A DNA stretch of 64,000 bases, taken from CAZOJJ01 sp964580105. GTDB taxonomy: Bacteria; Bacteroidota; Rhodothermia; Rhodothermales; Rubricoccaceae. Each line of letters begins with the position of its first letter. Within the stretch, counting starts at the first letter, position 1. A program made the position numbers and the translations under genes. The notes under the pieces were generated by a model that saw nothing but the letters and a program-made list of their open reading frames with translations, made no database searches and was not told the DNA's origin. The stretch lies in NCBI GenBank assembly GCA_964580105.1, contig CAZOJJ010000006.1:1-64000 (forward strand). The letters run 5' to 3'. Positions 7,626-17,722 of this stretch are shown in pieces.

Positions 7626-9713
7626 CTACAGCGTGAGGTCCAGGGGGTTGAGTTCGGTTTCGCCCGCAGGGCGGGGGCGCCAGCCCATACGGACGGGGAC
7701 CTCGTAGAGCCGAGGGGCCCCCAGCCGCCGCCAAAAGTGGACGAGGCCCGGTGCGAGCACGCGGACGACGGGTACCCCGATGAGCGGGTGCGTCTGGTCG
7801 ACGACGTAGGCACGAAGGCCAGCGTCTCGGAGGGCTTCCGTGAGTGGCGCGAGGCCAGGCCCCAACGCCTTCGACGGGAGGGCGATGCATCCCTGTGGGA
7901 CGAGATGGGGGTTGTCTTCTGGTGTCGCCGAGTCCACCCAGGGTGCCGGGTTTCGGTAGGCCGGGTTGTCGGTGGCCGGGATGAGCTGGGCGAGCTCGCC
8001 GGCGGCGCGGAGAGCGGCCTCGGCGAATGTCGCTGCTGCCCCGAATCCGAGCGTCCAGCCGGGGGCACCTGCCATGCGTCTTGAGACGGCAGCGACCGTG
8101 GGTACCCCGAGGTCCGTGGTGATGTCGAGGAGGTCGAAGGTGCGACCTGTAGCCTCGAACGCCTCTCGCATTCGGATGAGGCGCTCGTCGCTGCTCGTGT
8201 CGAGATCGAGGGCCGGGCAGGGGATGCGGTTGTACCACCAGATCGCCGCAGCATCCCGCTCGATGAGCTCGAGGAAGCCACCGGTGGCTGCGGCCTCCGT
8301 TGTAGGGCCGGCCGCGCAACCGTTGGAGGTGGCAAGTGCGAAGCGAGTCCCCTCGAAGGGGTAGCCGTAGAACGCCGCGGCTGCGGGGAACCACATGGGA
8401 GGCCATTCATGGGCTAGCGGCCAGGCCCGCACCCAACGCGTTCTCGCGTGGACGTCGAGGTCGTGCGGGACGGTCAGGGGGGTGGGCGGCCCCGGCTCTG
8501 AGGGGCACGCGCGCTGCGAGGCGCTGAAGAGGTCTATCGCGCTCGGGAGGAGGGCCTCGTCTCCGAGGTCGGCGGCGGTGGCCTCACGGGTCGGGATGAG
8601 GGACCGGTAGCACCCGGAGATCCGCTCGACTGCCTCGAAGACCGCCGAGCGCGCGGCCTCCTCCGGGCTCCAACCCTTCCCGCCAGCTACGTGCTGCTCG
8701 TTCAGCATGAGGCCGTCGAGGGAATCGGGGCGGTCGAAGAACCGGTGCCTGACGACGGCCGCGAACGCGCCACCTGTGGCGCCGAGGAGCCGAAGGTCGC
8801 GCGCGACTCCCGTGACGGGGCTGACGAGCCGTCGGAAGTCCGGCGGGGGGGGATGGGGGGTGAGTAGAGGAGACTCCTCGGCCAGCGGCTTCCCGCAGGC
8901 AGAGCAGTGAGGGAGCCGGTCGAGGGGGTGGCGCTCGGTCAGGTCTGCGGAGCCCGATGCGACCTTCGTCCATTGGTTCTCGAGCTCAGAAATCTCGCCA
9001 TATGCCGTGAAGGTGGCGACGGTACCGGCGAGTTTGTTGGCCACCGCTCGTGCGATGGACGCGCTCTCGCTGAGACGAGGGTCATCGAGGGCCCGTGCCG
9101 GGCGGTTGTGGCGGAGGCGGGCGGCCAGGCATTCCCAGCAGGCCGACCGTCCGGGGCGGAAGACGCTCACCCAGGCCTCCGCTCCGGAAGGGACGACGAG
9201 AAACCAGGGGCGTCCGGCTCGGAGCGCCGTAGCGTTTTCCTCGCGCAGAGCGTCGTCGAGGGGGTCTCGTACGACGATAATGCGGAGGGGTCGAGCGTCG
9301 CGGTCGTAGGAGAAGCCCCACTCCAGGAGAGCTTCTCGAAGGGCGTCGGTGCGAGCGTCCAGGCCAACGACCACCGGGGCGAACGTGCTGACCGCGACGG
9401 CCGCTTCTGCTGGAGGGGTGTTGGTGCCGCGCCACAACGCAGCGGCGGCAGGGGAGAGAGGGGCGGGTAGCTCCAGGAGTATTCCCTCGGCGATGAGCGT
9501 CGCCACGGCATCGTGCACCGAGGCCGGGTCGAAGTTCGGAGGCAGCGCGGCGGCGAGGCCGGCACGGGAGTGGGGAGACGTGGCGAGGACGAGCAATACC
9601 GCCCGCAACGCAGGATCGCGGGTGACCTGGAATCCGTCTTCGGCTTCGATGACGGCGCCGTCCTCGATGAAGAGGGGCGTGACGTGTGGTGCGAGGTGGA
9701 GGTGCGTGTCCAT
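7626..9713 (-). CDS. Fused E1-like/YcaO cyclodehydratase (azoline-forming RiPP enzyme)
   Basis: I choose ATG 9713 (MDTHLHLAPH), giving 695 residues; an upstream ATG at 9866 would overlap the small ORF at 9805-9918. Residues 1-290 resemble the leader-binding, E1/ocin-ThiF-like C protein of azole/azoline peptide systems, with a likely zinc tetrad C192/C195 (CWEC) and C270/C273 (CSAC). Residues about 300-695 are a YcaO domain with the ATP-binding acidic residues E360/E363 in FEAVERISG and the signature SNGCAAG then LELIERDAAAIWW (E482, E485). It ends in ELNPLDLTL. This fused layout is that of cyclodehydratases that convert Cys/Ser/Thr of a precursor peptide to azolines using ATP. No SagB-type dehydrogenase, maturation protease or transporter lies in the window, so an azoline rather than an azole product would be expected. 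The family call is strong; the substrate is inferred. Confidence 0.85.
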   Translation of the reverse strand: MDTHLHLAPHVTPLFIEDGAVIEAEDGFQVTRDPALRAVLLVLATSPHSRAGLAAALPPNFDPASVHDAVATLIAEGILLELPAPLSPAAAALWRGTNTPPAEAAVAVSTFAPVVVGLDARTDALREALLEWGFSYDRDARPLRIIVVRDPLDDALREENATALRAGRPWFLVVPSGAEAWVSVFRPGRSACWECLAARLRHNRPARALDDPRLSESASIARAVANKLAGTVATFTAYGEISELENQWTKVASGSADLTERHPLDRLPHCSACGKPLAEESPLLTPHPPPPDFRRLVSPVTGVARDLRLLGATGGAFAAVVRHRFFDRPDSLDGLMLNEQHVAGGKGWSPEEAARSAVFEAVERISGCYRSLIPTREATAADLGDEALLPSAIDLFSASQRACPSEPGPPTPLTVPHDLDVHARTRWVRAWPLAHEWPPMWFPAAAAFYGYPFEGTRFALATSNGCAAGPTTEAAATGGFLELIERDAAAIWWYNRIPCPALDLDTSSDERLIRMREAFEATGRTFDLLDITTDLGVPTVAAVSRRMAGAPGWTLGFGAAATFAEAALRAAGELAQLIPATDNPAYRNPAPWVDSATPEDNPHLVPQGCIALPSKALGPGLAPLTEALRDAGLRAYVVDQTHPLIGVPVVRVLAPGLVHFWRRLGAPRLYEVPVRMGWRPRPAGETELNPLDLTL

Positions 9714-9755
9714 CAGGGTGGGCGTAGCTGTGCCATGCGGGTTGGATCTCCAATA

Positions 9756-9796
9756 GCCCCAGAAAGGGGCCTGGGGGCCCCATTGGGGTCCCCAGG
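9756..9796 (-). terminator. Double hairpin between small ORF and YcaO gene
   Basis: On the plus strand 9770-9796 forms a 12-bp stem with one mismatch around a 3-nt loop (CCTGGGGGCCCC / GGGGTCCCCAGG). 9756-9770 gives a second 5-bp stem (GCCCC-AGAAA-GGGGC). There is no T-tract. The position, just after the small ORF stop at 9805 and before the YcaO start at 9713, suits partial termination or RNA processing that keeps the small ORF message more abundant. Confidence 0.5.
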
Positions 9797-9804
9797 CGTA
9801 CCGT

Positions 9805-9918
9805 TCAGCCCAGCCCGCAGGGCTGGCAGAGGGTCGTGATGTCGGCAGCGCGGACCGGGAGGTCACGGCTGTCCCAGATCAGACCCGTGAACAGCGGGCT
9901 GTTGGAGGGGGTAAGCAT
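9805..9918 (-). CDS. Candidate RiPP precursor peptide, 37 residues
   Basis: This short frame starts at ATG 9918 and stops with TGA at 9805; an in-frame GTG at 9945 would make it 46 residues. The peptide begins MLTPSNSPLF, has a charged middle (WDSRDLPVRAAD) and ends TTLCQPCGLG, so its Thr and both Cys residues sit in the last ten positions. Cys/Thr at the C-terminal end, plus a position 91 bp upstream of a fused cyclodehydratase with a hairpin between, is what an azoline precursor would look like. It is too short for composition statistics, has no clear ribosome binding site, and I know no homologue, so it remains a candidate. Confidence 0.4.
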   Translation of the reverse strand: MLTPSNSPLFTGLIWDSRDLPVRAADITTLCQPCGLG

Positions 9919-10060
9919 GGCACTGGGGGTTTGGTTGTACGACACGGGCCCGAGGTGGCCCGCTTACCCCTCATTGTGCTGGCGCCTCAGCAGTGAGACA
10001 GCCCCCTCAAATAAATCTGCGCCGGCGGCATTGCGTTGTGCCACGGTGGCTACCAATCCC

Positions 10061-10828
10061 TTACAGCAAACCGCGTCTTATCCGGTCAAACCATCGCTGA
10101 AGCCGGACTCCGTATGCGTCGAGTTCCTCGGGTGAGGTGGATGCAGGGGGCGCTGGGACGACGGAGCCTCCCTTGGAGCCACGGCAGAGAACGGCTCCCA
10201 CGGCCGCCTGCCACGTTCGAGGGAAGTCGTCGGGCGGATCGTCGAGGAGATCGAGCCTGTAGGCCTTTCGAACGGCGGGCCACGCATGCGTGAGGTCCTG
10301 CGACAGGGGGTGCTCGTGCCCTGCGATGACGCGGGCTACCTCAGGCCAGGGAAGCTTTGGGGAGGTACAGCCGTACTTCACTGTCGCGACTACGAGCCAC
10401 CGGACCCGAGCGTTCGGATCCGGGATACCCGCGACTGCGACATCGCGAAGGATGCCGTATGCGTCGAATGCCCCCTCGGCTTGCTCCTGGTCGAGTCGTA
10501 CCTCGTCGAGTGGTACATCATCGAGAGGGTTGCGGAGAGAGAGCTTGCGGACCTCGTTCTTGAACCGGCTCTTGACCACTCTCTCCGCGTACGTCTTGAG
10601 GGAGGCGCCTTTCGAGGCGTCGTACTTCGGGATCGCCACGTAGCGTAGGGCGTCCCGAGCGGCCTCGTAGAGCTCGGGAGCCCACCTGGGGCGCTGCTGG
10701 CGCTTCGCCTCGGCGTGGGCTGCGCGCTCCAACCAGGGGGCGTGGCGCCGGACGAGTTCCTCTGCCATGAGGGACACGCTGCGAAGGAGCTCCTCTTCGC
10801 TCCAGTTCGTGAAGTCGCCGTCGGTCAT
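10061..10828 (-). CDS. Sigma-70 region 2-like protein
   Basis: This 255-residue protein has in its first half a stretch typical of sigma-70 region 2: AARDALRYVAIPKYD, then SKGASLKTYAERVVKSRFK. This is the core-binding/-10-recognition helix pattern (DxxKG..KTYA..). The second half (WPEVARVIAGHEHPLSQDL) could hold a weak region 4-like helix-turn-helix but is not clear. Its start overlaps the end of the upstream membrane-protein gene (ATGA, 10825-10828), so the two are translationally coupled, which would fit a sigma/anti-sigma pair. It lies directly upstream of the candidate precursor and YcaO gene. It may direct their transcription. An alternative is a sigma-like DNA-binding regulator that does not act as a full sigma factor. 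Confidence 0.6.
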   Translation of the reverse strand: MTDGDFTNWSEEELLRSVSLMAEELVRRHAPWLERAAHAEAKRQQRPRWAPELYEAARDALRYVAIPKYDASKGASLKTYAERVVKSRFKNEVRKLSLRNPLDDVPLDEVRLDQEQAEGAFDAYGILRDVAVAGIPDPNARVRWLVVATVKYGCTSPKLPWPEVARVIAGHEHPLSQDLTHAWPAVRKAYRLDLLDDPPDDFPRTWQAAVGAVLCRGSKGGSVVPAPPASTSPEELDAYGVRLQRWFDRIRRGLL

Positions 10829-11715
10829 GGGGCCGCGCGGGAAGGCGAGATGACGACGCGATCCCCCTCCCTCAGCGTGGAGAGGGGCAACCCGATGGGG
10901 CTTGGGTGAAGCGGAGCACTCCAGACGGTTTCGCCGCTTCTCCGTACCTCTAGCGTGAGGCCTTTCGGGGCTGCCGACACGAGCAGCGACGGTCCTTCTG
11001 GCGTGTCGGCGGCGAACGAAAACGTGAGTGAGGCCGTGCCGAGGGTCCCCTCGAGTGAGAGCCCGGCATCGAGGACGGCTTCTACGTCTTCCGGAGTGAC
11101 GGTGGGGTCTTCCTCCGTTCCTCGTAGGGCTGGACCTGGGCGAGGACGGAGGCCAGCCCTCACCCAGCCTACCAAAATGATCGCAGCGATGAGGGAGGCG
11201 ACCGCGGCCTCACCGGCGACTTGGGCAGTTACCGTTCCCCCGATAGGGTGCAACCCCCTGAGGGCGAGTTCGAGTGTTGCAGCCCGGCGAACGACGACCG
11301 CCAGATCCTCGTCTGCCGTCACGTCCTCGAAAGGCGATAGGTTGCCCAGCCGTTCACCATCGACGATCGCCCGCAGGACATCGGTAGGAAGGTCGGCCGT
11401 CTGGTCGATGATATCGTCATATCTACCGGCTATGGCTTCTTCCAGCCCCGTAGCATCCCCACGCTCGACGACGGCGTCCGAGAGCTCCCAGGCGCGCTCC
11501 GGCTCGGGTACGTCTTCGTCCATGTAGAGGATGACGCGGGCCGGCCCGAAGTCCATGCCCGCGAGGGAAGCGACGTACGCCGCCCATCGGCTGACAGGCA
11601 CGACGACCGTTTGGTTCTCTAAGAGCTTACCCGCTCCGAGCTGCAACGATGTATGACCGGGCAGGTCGATCCCAGAGTTGTCGGGACTGAACAGCCAGAG
11701 TTGCCGCTGAGACAT
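10825..11715 (-). CDS. Unknown single-span membrane protein
   Basis: I do not recognise the family of this 296-residue protein. Residues 1-160 are soluble-looking and acidic in part (LYMDEDVPEPERAWELSD). Residues about 167-185 form one membrane helix (AGEAAVASLIAAIILVGWV). Residues 205-296 look like a small beta-rich domain (TASLTFSFAAD, GLTLEVRRSGETVW, LREGDRVVIS). There is no signal peptide. The gene is first in its run, behind two perfect palindromes, and overlaps the sigma-like gene by 4 bp. Coupling to a sigma-like protein suggests a membrane-bound regulator (anti-sigma-like), but no known anti-sigma motif is visible. Confidence 0.6.
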   Translation of the reverse strand: MSQRQLWLFSPDNSGIDLPGHTSLQLGAGKLLENQTVVVPVSRWAAYVASLAGMDFGPARVILYMDEDVPEPERAWELSDAVVERGDATGLEEAIAGRYDDIIDQTADLPTDVLRAIVDGERLGNLSPFEDVTADEDLAVVVRRAATLELALRGLHPIGGTVTAQVAGEAAVASLIAAIILVGWVRAGLRPRPGPALRGTEEDPTVTPEDVEAVLDAGLSLEGTLGTASLTFSFAADTPEGPSLLVSAAPKGLTLEVRRSGETVWSAPLHPSPIGLPLSTLREGDRVVISPSRAAP

Positions 11716-11732
11716 CGGCTCGTCGTGTGGGG

Positions 11733-11774
11733 GCCAGATCTGGCTTCTAATGTACTATCGCTGCCAGATCTGGC
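11733..11774 (-). promoter_or_regulatory. Twin 12-bp palindromes, probable operator pair
   Basis: GCCAGATCTGGC occurs twice, at 11733-11744 and 11763-11774, exactly 30 bp apart (about three helical turns). Both lie 18-59 bp upstream of the ATG at 11715. The 18 bp between them are AT-richer (GATAGTACATTAGAA in minus orientation) and could hold a promoter -10 region. Perfect twin sites on one face of the helix are typical of dimeric repressors or activators that bind cooperatively. Confidence 0.65.
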
Positions 11775-11806
11775 TGCAGCTACGGCAAAGCACACTCCCA
11801 CCGCAC

Positions 11807-11852
11807 ATCGGTAGGAGAGCGGTCGTTAAAGGAGAGGCCGTTACCTACCGAT
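11807..11852. repeat. 9-bp inverted repeat in the 3' flank of the IS
   Basis: ATCGGTAGG (11807-11815) and CCTACCGAT (11844-11852) are perfectly complementary with 28 nt between. The site lies between the operator pair and the IS left end. It was originally just downstream of the kinase-TPR gene and may be part of that gene's old 3' region. Confidence 0.4.
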
Positions 11853-11903
11853 CAGTTCTGGGGTTTTTACCTTTCGCTCCCTGCCACTAGTCCTATGACA
11901 AGG

Positions 11904-12572
11904 TCATAGTGAGGGGTAGAGCCGTCGCAGCTTCACCCTGGCATCCTCCGTCGTGAACTGCCACGCCACCGTCGCGCCATCGGCGTTCCGAGCGGCCACC
12001 CACGCTTCGGCCTCCCGACGCAGCGCCGAGACCGTCCCCAGCCGTCGGTGCCCGAGGCATTGCCGCACCAGCGCCGAGAACTCGCACTCGACCACGTTGA
12101 GCCACGACCCATGCACGGGCGTGTGGACGAACTCGACCTTCGCGGCGAGCCTTCGGGCCTCCCCCGGCGCGAACGCCTCGTAGAAGGCCGCTGCCCCGTG
12201 CGTGTTGAGTTGGTCGCACACGAGCCGGACTCGCTCCGCCTCGGGGTAGACCTCGTCGCAAAGCTGGCGGACGACGCCAGCGAACTCGGCGCGCCTCCGC
12301 CGCGGCAGCACCCACACCCGACGGCGAGCCGTGAGCGGCTCGAAGGCCAGCATGGCACAGCAGAGCCCGCCTCGCGTGTACTCGTGGTCCTGCCGGGCGT
12401 CCGCGCCGGGCCGCATCGGCAGCGGTGTCCGGCCCTCGGCCTCGCCGACGAGCGCGCACGGCCGCTCGTCGAAGCACACCACTGGGCGCCGTGGGTCGTA
12501 GGGCTCGGCGTAGACTGAGAGCACGGCCTCCATGTCGGCCACGAAGGTCCCGCCCCGGCCAGGCGGGATCAC
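11904..12572 (-). CDS. IS630 transposase, DDE catalytic part
   Basis: This 222-residue frame is the catalytic half of an IS630 transposase. The acidic triad is visible: D in VVCFDERP, D in LVCDQLNTHG and E in LNVVECEFSAL. HTPVHGSWLN just before the last is also typical of the family. It ends in RLYPSL close to the left inverted repeat, so the 3' end is complete. The upstream helix-turn-helix half is in a different frame (12569-13057); this frame read upstream of its first ATG already matches the family (RPHRVKQWVIPP), so the two are meant to be joined by a -1 shift. Confidence 0.85.
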   Translation of the reverse strand: MIPPGRGGTFVADMEAVLSVYAEPYDPRRPVVCFDERPCALVGEAEGRTPLPMRPGADARQDHEYTRGGLCCAMLAFEPLTARRRVWVLPRRRRAEFAGVVRQLCDEVYPEAERVRLVCDQLNTHGAAAFYEAFAPGEARRLAAKVEFVHTPVHGSWLNVVECEFSALVRQCLGHRRLGTVSALRREAEAWVAARNADGATVAWQFTTEDARVKLRRLYPSL

Positions 12573-13057
12573 CCACTGCTTGACGCGGTGGGGACGCAGC
12601 CTGTTTTCTTGAGCCTCTGCCGAACGGTCTCACGGCTCACCGGTCCGACGAGCCACCCCTCCTCCAGCCCCAGCGTGACGTAGCGGTCGGCGAGCAGCCG
12701 GACGGTCCATCGAGCACGGCCCTCGGGCGGCTCCGAGCAGGCGAGGGCCACGAGGTGGGCCTTGGCCGTGCCGTCGATCTTGGGCGGCCGCCCGGGGCCC
12801 CCCTTGCGGGTGCGGATCGCCTCGCCGAGCCCCTCGGTGCAGTAGCGGTGCCGGGTGCGGGCGACGGTGGCGGGACTGATACCGAGCGCGTCGGCGGCCT
12901 TCTCATCAGTCCAGGCTGGGCCGTCGTCGGAGGCGTCGGTGAGCAGGAGTGCTCGGGCGTGGGTGATGGTGCGGGCATGAGCGGAGCCGATACGGGTGAT
13001 CCGGTCGAGACGGTCGCGCTCGTCGTCGGAGAGCCGAACGACGTACTTGGCGGGCAT
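12569..13057 (-). CDS. IS630 transposase, N-terminal helix-turn-helix part
   Basis: This 162-residue frame has the N-terminal DNA-binding region of IS630 transposases: VRLSDDERDRLDRI, ADALGISPATVARTRHRY, GPGRPPKIDG, and the start of the next domain (VSRETVRQRLKKTG). After RLKK the frame runs into a stop with a non-family tail. Continuity with the catalytic frame needs a -1 shift near the GAAAAC at about 12607-12612. It could be a programmed frameshift, as in several IS families, or a disabling indel. Confidence 0.8.
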   Translation of the reverse strand: MPAKYVVRLSDDERDRLDRITRIGSAHARTITHARALLLTDASDDGPAWTDEKAADALGISPATVARTRHRYCTEGLGEAIRTRKGGPGRPPKIDGTAKAHLVALACSEPPEGRARWTVRLLADRYVTLGLEEGWLVGPVSRETVRQRLKKTGCVPTASSSG

Positions 13058-13109
13058 GGCGGTTGAGGCTTGTGGTACCTCAACCTAGCATCAGTCGCTT
13101 GTCAGAGGA

Positions 13110-15635
<2,526 letters not shown>

Positions 15636-15689
15636 CGGTGCGGGAGGGGCGGGCTACGTCGGCAACTACGTCGGTAACACCGTCTGGGG

Positions 15690-16268
15690 CTAGGCCCCGC
15701 CAGCGCCCTCCTCGTCGAGGAGGGCGGCGAGGTAGAGCTTGGCGCGCGCCCAGTCGCGCTCGACGGTCCGCACCGAGGCGTCGAGCGCGGTGGCCGTTTC
15801 CTCCACGCTCATCCCGCCGAAGAAGCGGCACTCGACGACGCGGCCGAGGCGGGGGTTGCGCGCCGCCAGCCGCTCCAGCGCGCCGTCCACGGCGAGGAGC
15901 AGGTCGATCGGGGCCTCGCGGGCGGAGTGCTCGTCGAGCAGCGTCAGCGCCCGGCGGCCCCCGCCCCGCTTGAGGCGGCGCTGGTCGCGGGCGTAGTTGA
16001 TGAGCACCTGCCGCATGGCGCGCGCCGCCAGCGCCAGGAAGTGCGCCCGGTCGTTGACGGCGACCTCCTCGGCCCCCATGAGCTTGAGGTACGCCTCGTG
16101 GACGAGCGCCGTCGTGTTGAGCGTGTGCAGCGGGCTCGGGCCCCGCCGCTGCGCGTGGGCCAGCCGCCGCAGCTCGTCGTAGACGAGGGGGAAGAGGACG
16201 CCGAGTGCGCGCTCGTCGCCTTGCTGCCACTCGTGGAGCAGAGCGGTGACCTGGGGGGGAGGAGCCAT
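15690..16268 (-). CDS. ECF-type sigma factor of the kinase-linked class
   Basis: This 192-residue sigma factor has region 2 (LVYDELRRLAHAQRR, TALVHEAYLKLMG, FLALAARAMRQVLINYARDQRRLKRGG cut over two helices) and region 4 (VVECRFFGGMSVEETATALD, SVRTVERDWARAKLYL). The pattern matches the extracytoplasmic-function-like family often found beside Ser/Thr kinase-TPR genes in Bacteroidota, Planctomycetes and Acidobacteria. It is transcribed first, with the kinase gene 54 bp downstream. The spacer between them holds two near-identical 12-bp units (GTTACCGACGTA / GTTGCCGACGTA in minus orientation). Targets are not visible. Confidence 0.93.
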   Translation of the reverse strand: MAPPPQVTALLHEWQQGDERALGVLFPLVYDELRRLAHAQRRGPSPLHTLNTTALVHEAYLKLMGAEEVAVNDRAHFLALAARAMRQVLINYARDQRRLKRGGGRRALTLLDEHSAREAPIDLLLAVDGALERLAARNPRLGRVVECRFFGGMSVEETATALDASVRTVERDWARAKLYLAALLDEEGAGGA

Positions 16269-16350
16269 CGCGGAGGGGGCGGCGTGGGGCCTTAGGATAC
16301 TCCCTCCGGCCCGGGCGTGCTCCCGGGGCGCCCCGCGAAGGCGGCGTCAG

Positions 16351-16406
16351 CCCGTCCGCGTCAGCCCGTCCGCGTCAGCCCGTCCGCGTCAGCCCGTCCG
16401 CGTCAG
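16351..16406 (-). repeat. 14-bp tandem repeat spanning a stop codon, 4 copies
   Basis: The unit CCCGTCCGCGTCAG occurs four times in a row, with a partial copy before it. The first copy in gene orientation is the last coding sequence of the receiver-PP2C gene (codons for LTRTG); the stop TGA lies in the array and TGA recurs every 14 bp, so all three frames are closed. Confidence 0.85.
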
Positions 16407-17597
16407 CGCCAGCAGCGTCACGTCGTCGAACGGCTCGGCGCCCTGCGCGTGCTCGGCCAGCGCCGCCTCGACGCGGCCGAGGAGGGCGTCGGCGGAGGGG
16501 GCCGGCGCGGCGAGCAGGTCGAGCAGGTGCGCCTCGCCGAAGAAGGCGCCCTCGGGGCTCTGGGCGTCCGAGGCGCCGTCGGTGAAGGCGGCGAGGGTAG
16601 CGCCGGGGGCGAGCGTGAGGGCCCCGGCGGCGAGCGGCACCTCCGGCATCAACCCGAGCGCCGGCCCGGTGGGGGGCAGCCGCGTGCGCCGCCCCGCCGC
16701 GTCTACGACGAGCGGCGCGTCGTGCCCGGCGTTGACGTAACGGAGGTGGCCCGACGCCGGGTCGAGCGCGCCGAAGAAGACCGTCGCAAACATGTTGGCG
16801 CGGTCGTGCGTCGTCGCGATGTAGTCGTTGACGGTGCGGGCGACGTGGAGGAGCGGGTCGTCGGGCGGTGGCCCCGAGGCGGCCTGGGCGGTGGCGCGGA
16901 GGAGGCTCCGGAACAGCGCCATGAACAGCGCCGCGCCGACGCCCTTGTCGCACACGTCGGCCACGACGAGGCCGAGCCGCCGGCCGCCGGCGTCGTCCTC
17001 GGCCGGCATCCAGAAGGCGTCGTAGAAGTCGCCGGCCACCTGGCGGGCGGGGCGGCACCGCGCGGCGAGGTCCCAGCCGGGCGCCGCCGGGAGCGTCTCG
17101 GGCAGGAAGCCCCGCTGGATCTCGCGGCCGATCTCCAGCTCGCGCTCCAGGCTCCGGGCGTACGCCCGCTCCCGGTCGTGGAGCCGCTTCACCGCGAGGC
17201 TCGACTCGACGCGCGCCTTCAGCAGCGTGGCGTCGAACGGCTTCGGCAGGTAGTCGGCCGCGCCGAGCTGGACGCAGCGGACGACGCTCTCCATCTCGTC
17301 CACGGCCGAGATCATGACGACGGGGATGTGGCGCCACGTCTCGTGCGCCTTGAGCCGTTCGAGCACCTCGTACCCGTTGACCTCGGGCATCATGATGTCG
17401 AGGAGGACGAGGTCGAAGTCGCCCGTCTCGACCATCGCGAGGGCGCGGCGGCCGTCCTCGGCCACGGCCACCTCGTAGCCCCGGCGTTCGAGCCGCCGCG
17501 CGAGCATGTCGCGGTTCATCTCGTTGTCGTCGACGACGAGAATCCGAGCGGGTCCCGAAGGAGGATGGGCGGAAGGGCCGTCGGGGGAGGGTGGCAT
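16389..17597 (-). CDS. Receiver-PP2C (RsbU-like) phosphatase
   Basis: This 402-residue protein joins a response-regulator receiver (residues about 18-135, phospho-acceptor D67 in LVLLDIMMPE, K in LPKPFDA) to a linker (ERELEIGREIQRGFLP, the typical SpoIIE-linker start) and a PP2C/SpoIIE phosphatase domain with metal-binding aspartates in AGDFYDAF, VADVCDKGVGAALFM, FTDGASDA and FDDVTLLAL. Such proteins dephosphorylate a STAS antagonist when the receiver is phosphorylated. A STAS protein, an RsbW-like kinase, a CheY-like receiver and a hybrid kinase are encoded upstream on the same strand (19686-22702). The promoter region is lost in the scaffold gap 26 bp upstream of the start. Confidence 0.93.
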   Translation of the reverse strand: MPPSPDGPSAHPPSGPARILVVDDNEMNRDMLARRLERRGYEVAVAEDGRRALAMVETGDFDLVLLDIMMPEVNGYEVLERLKAHETWRHIPVVMISAVDEMESVVRCVQLGAADYLPKPFDATLLKARVESSLAVKRLHDRERAYARSLERELEIGREIQRGFLPETLPAAPGWDLAARCRPARQVAGDFYDAFWMPAEDDAGGRRLGLVVADVCDKGVGAALFMALFRSLLRATAQAASGPPPDDPLLHVARTVNDYIATTHDRANMFATVFFGALDPASGHLRYVNAGHDAPLVVDAAGRRTRLPPTGPALGLMPEVPLAAGALTLAPGATLAAFTDGASDAQSPEGAFFGEAHLLDLLAAPAPSADALLGRVEAALAEHAQGAEPFDDVTLLALTRTG

Positions 17598-17622
17598 GAA
17601 GGGAGCGAAGGCGTGCTGCGCA

Positions 17623-17722
17623 NNNNNNNNNNNNNNNNNNNNNNNNNNNNNNNNNNNNNNNNNNNNNNNNNNNNNNNNNNNNNNNNNNNNNNNNNNNNNN
17701 NNNNNNNNNNNNNNNNNNNNNN
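17623..17722. other. Scaffold gap, 100 N
   Basis: Exactly 100 N, the usual placeholder for a gap of unknown size. It directly abuts a 13-bp tandem repeat array, so the assembly probably failed inside that array and the true distance between the flanking genes is unknown. Confidence 0.95.

Noticed and set aside
7556..8410. An N-terminal extension of the sensor kinase frame to 8410
   Set aside because: The extension lies inside the well-supported YcaO gene in another frame and reads as Ser/Arg/Pro-rich noise. The signal peptide begins only at 7555.
9966..10056. Other very short minus-strand frames between the sigma-like gene and the candidate precursor
   Set aside because: One 26-30 codon frame starts at TTG/GTG and one 31-codon frame starts at ATG 9974. 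Neither has a C-terminal Cys/Ser/Thr cluster next to the YcaO gene as clear as the 9805-9918 frame. They cannot be ruled out.
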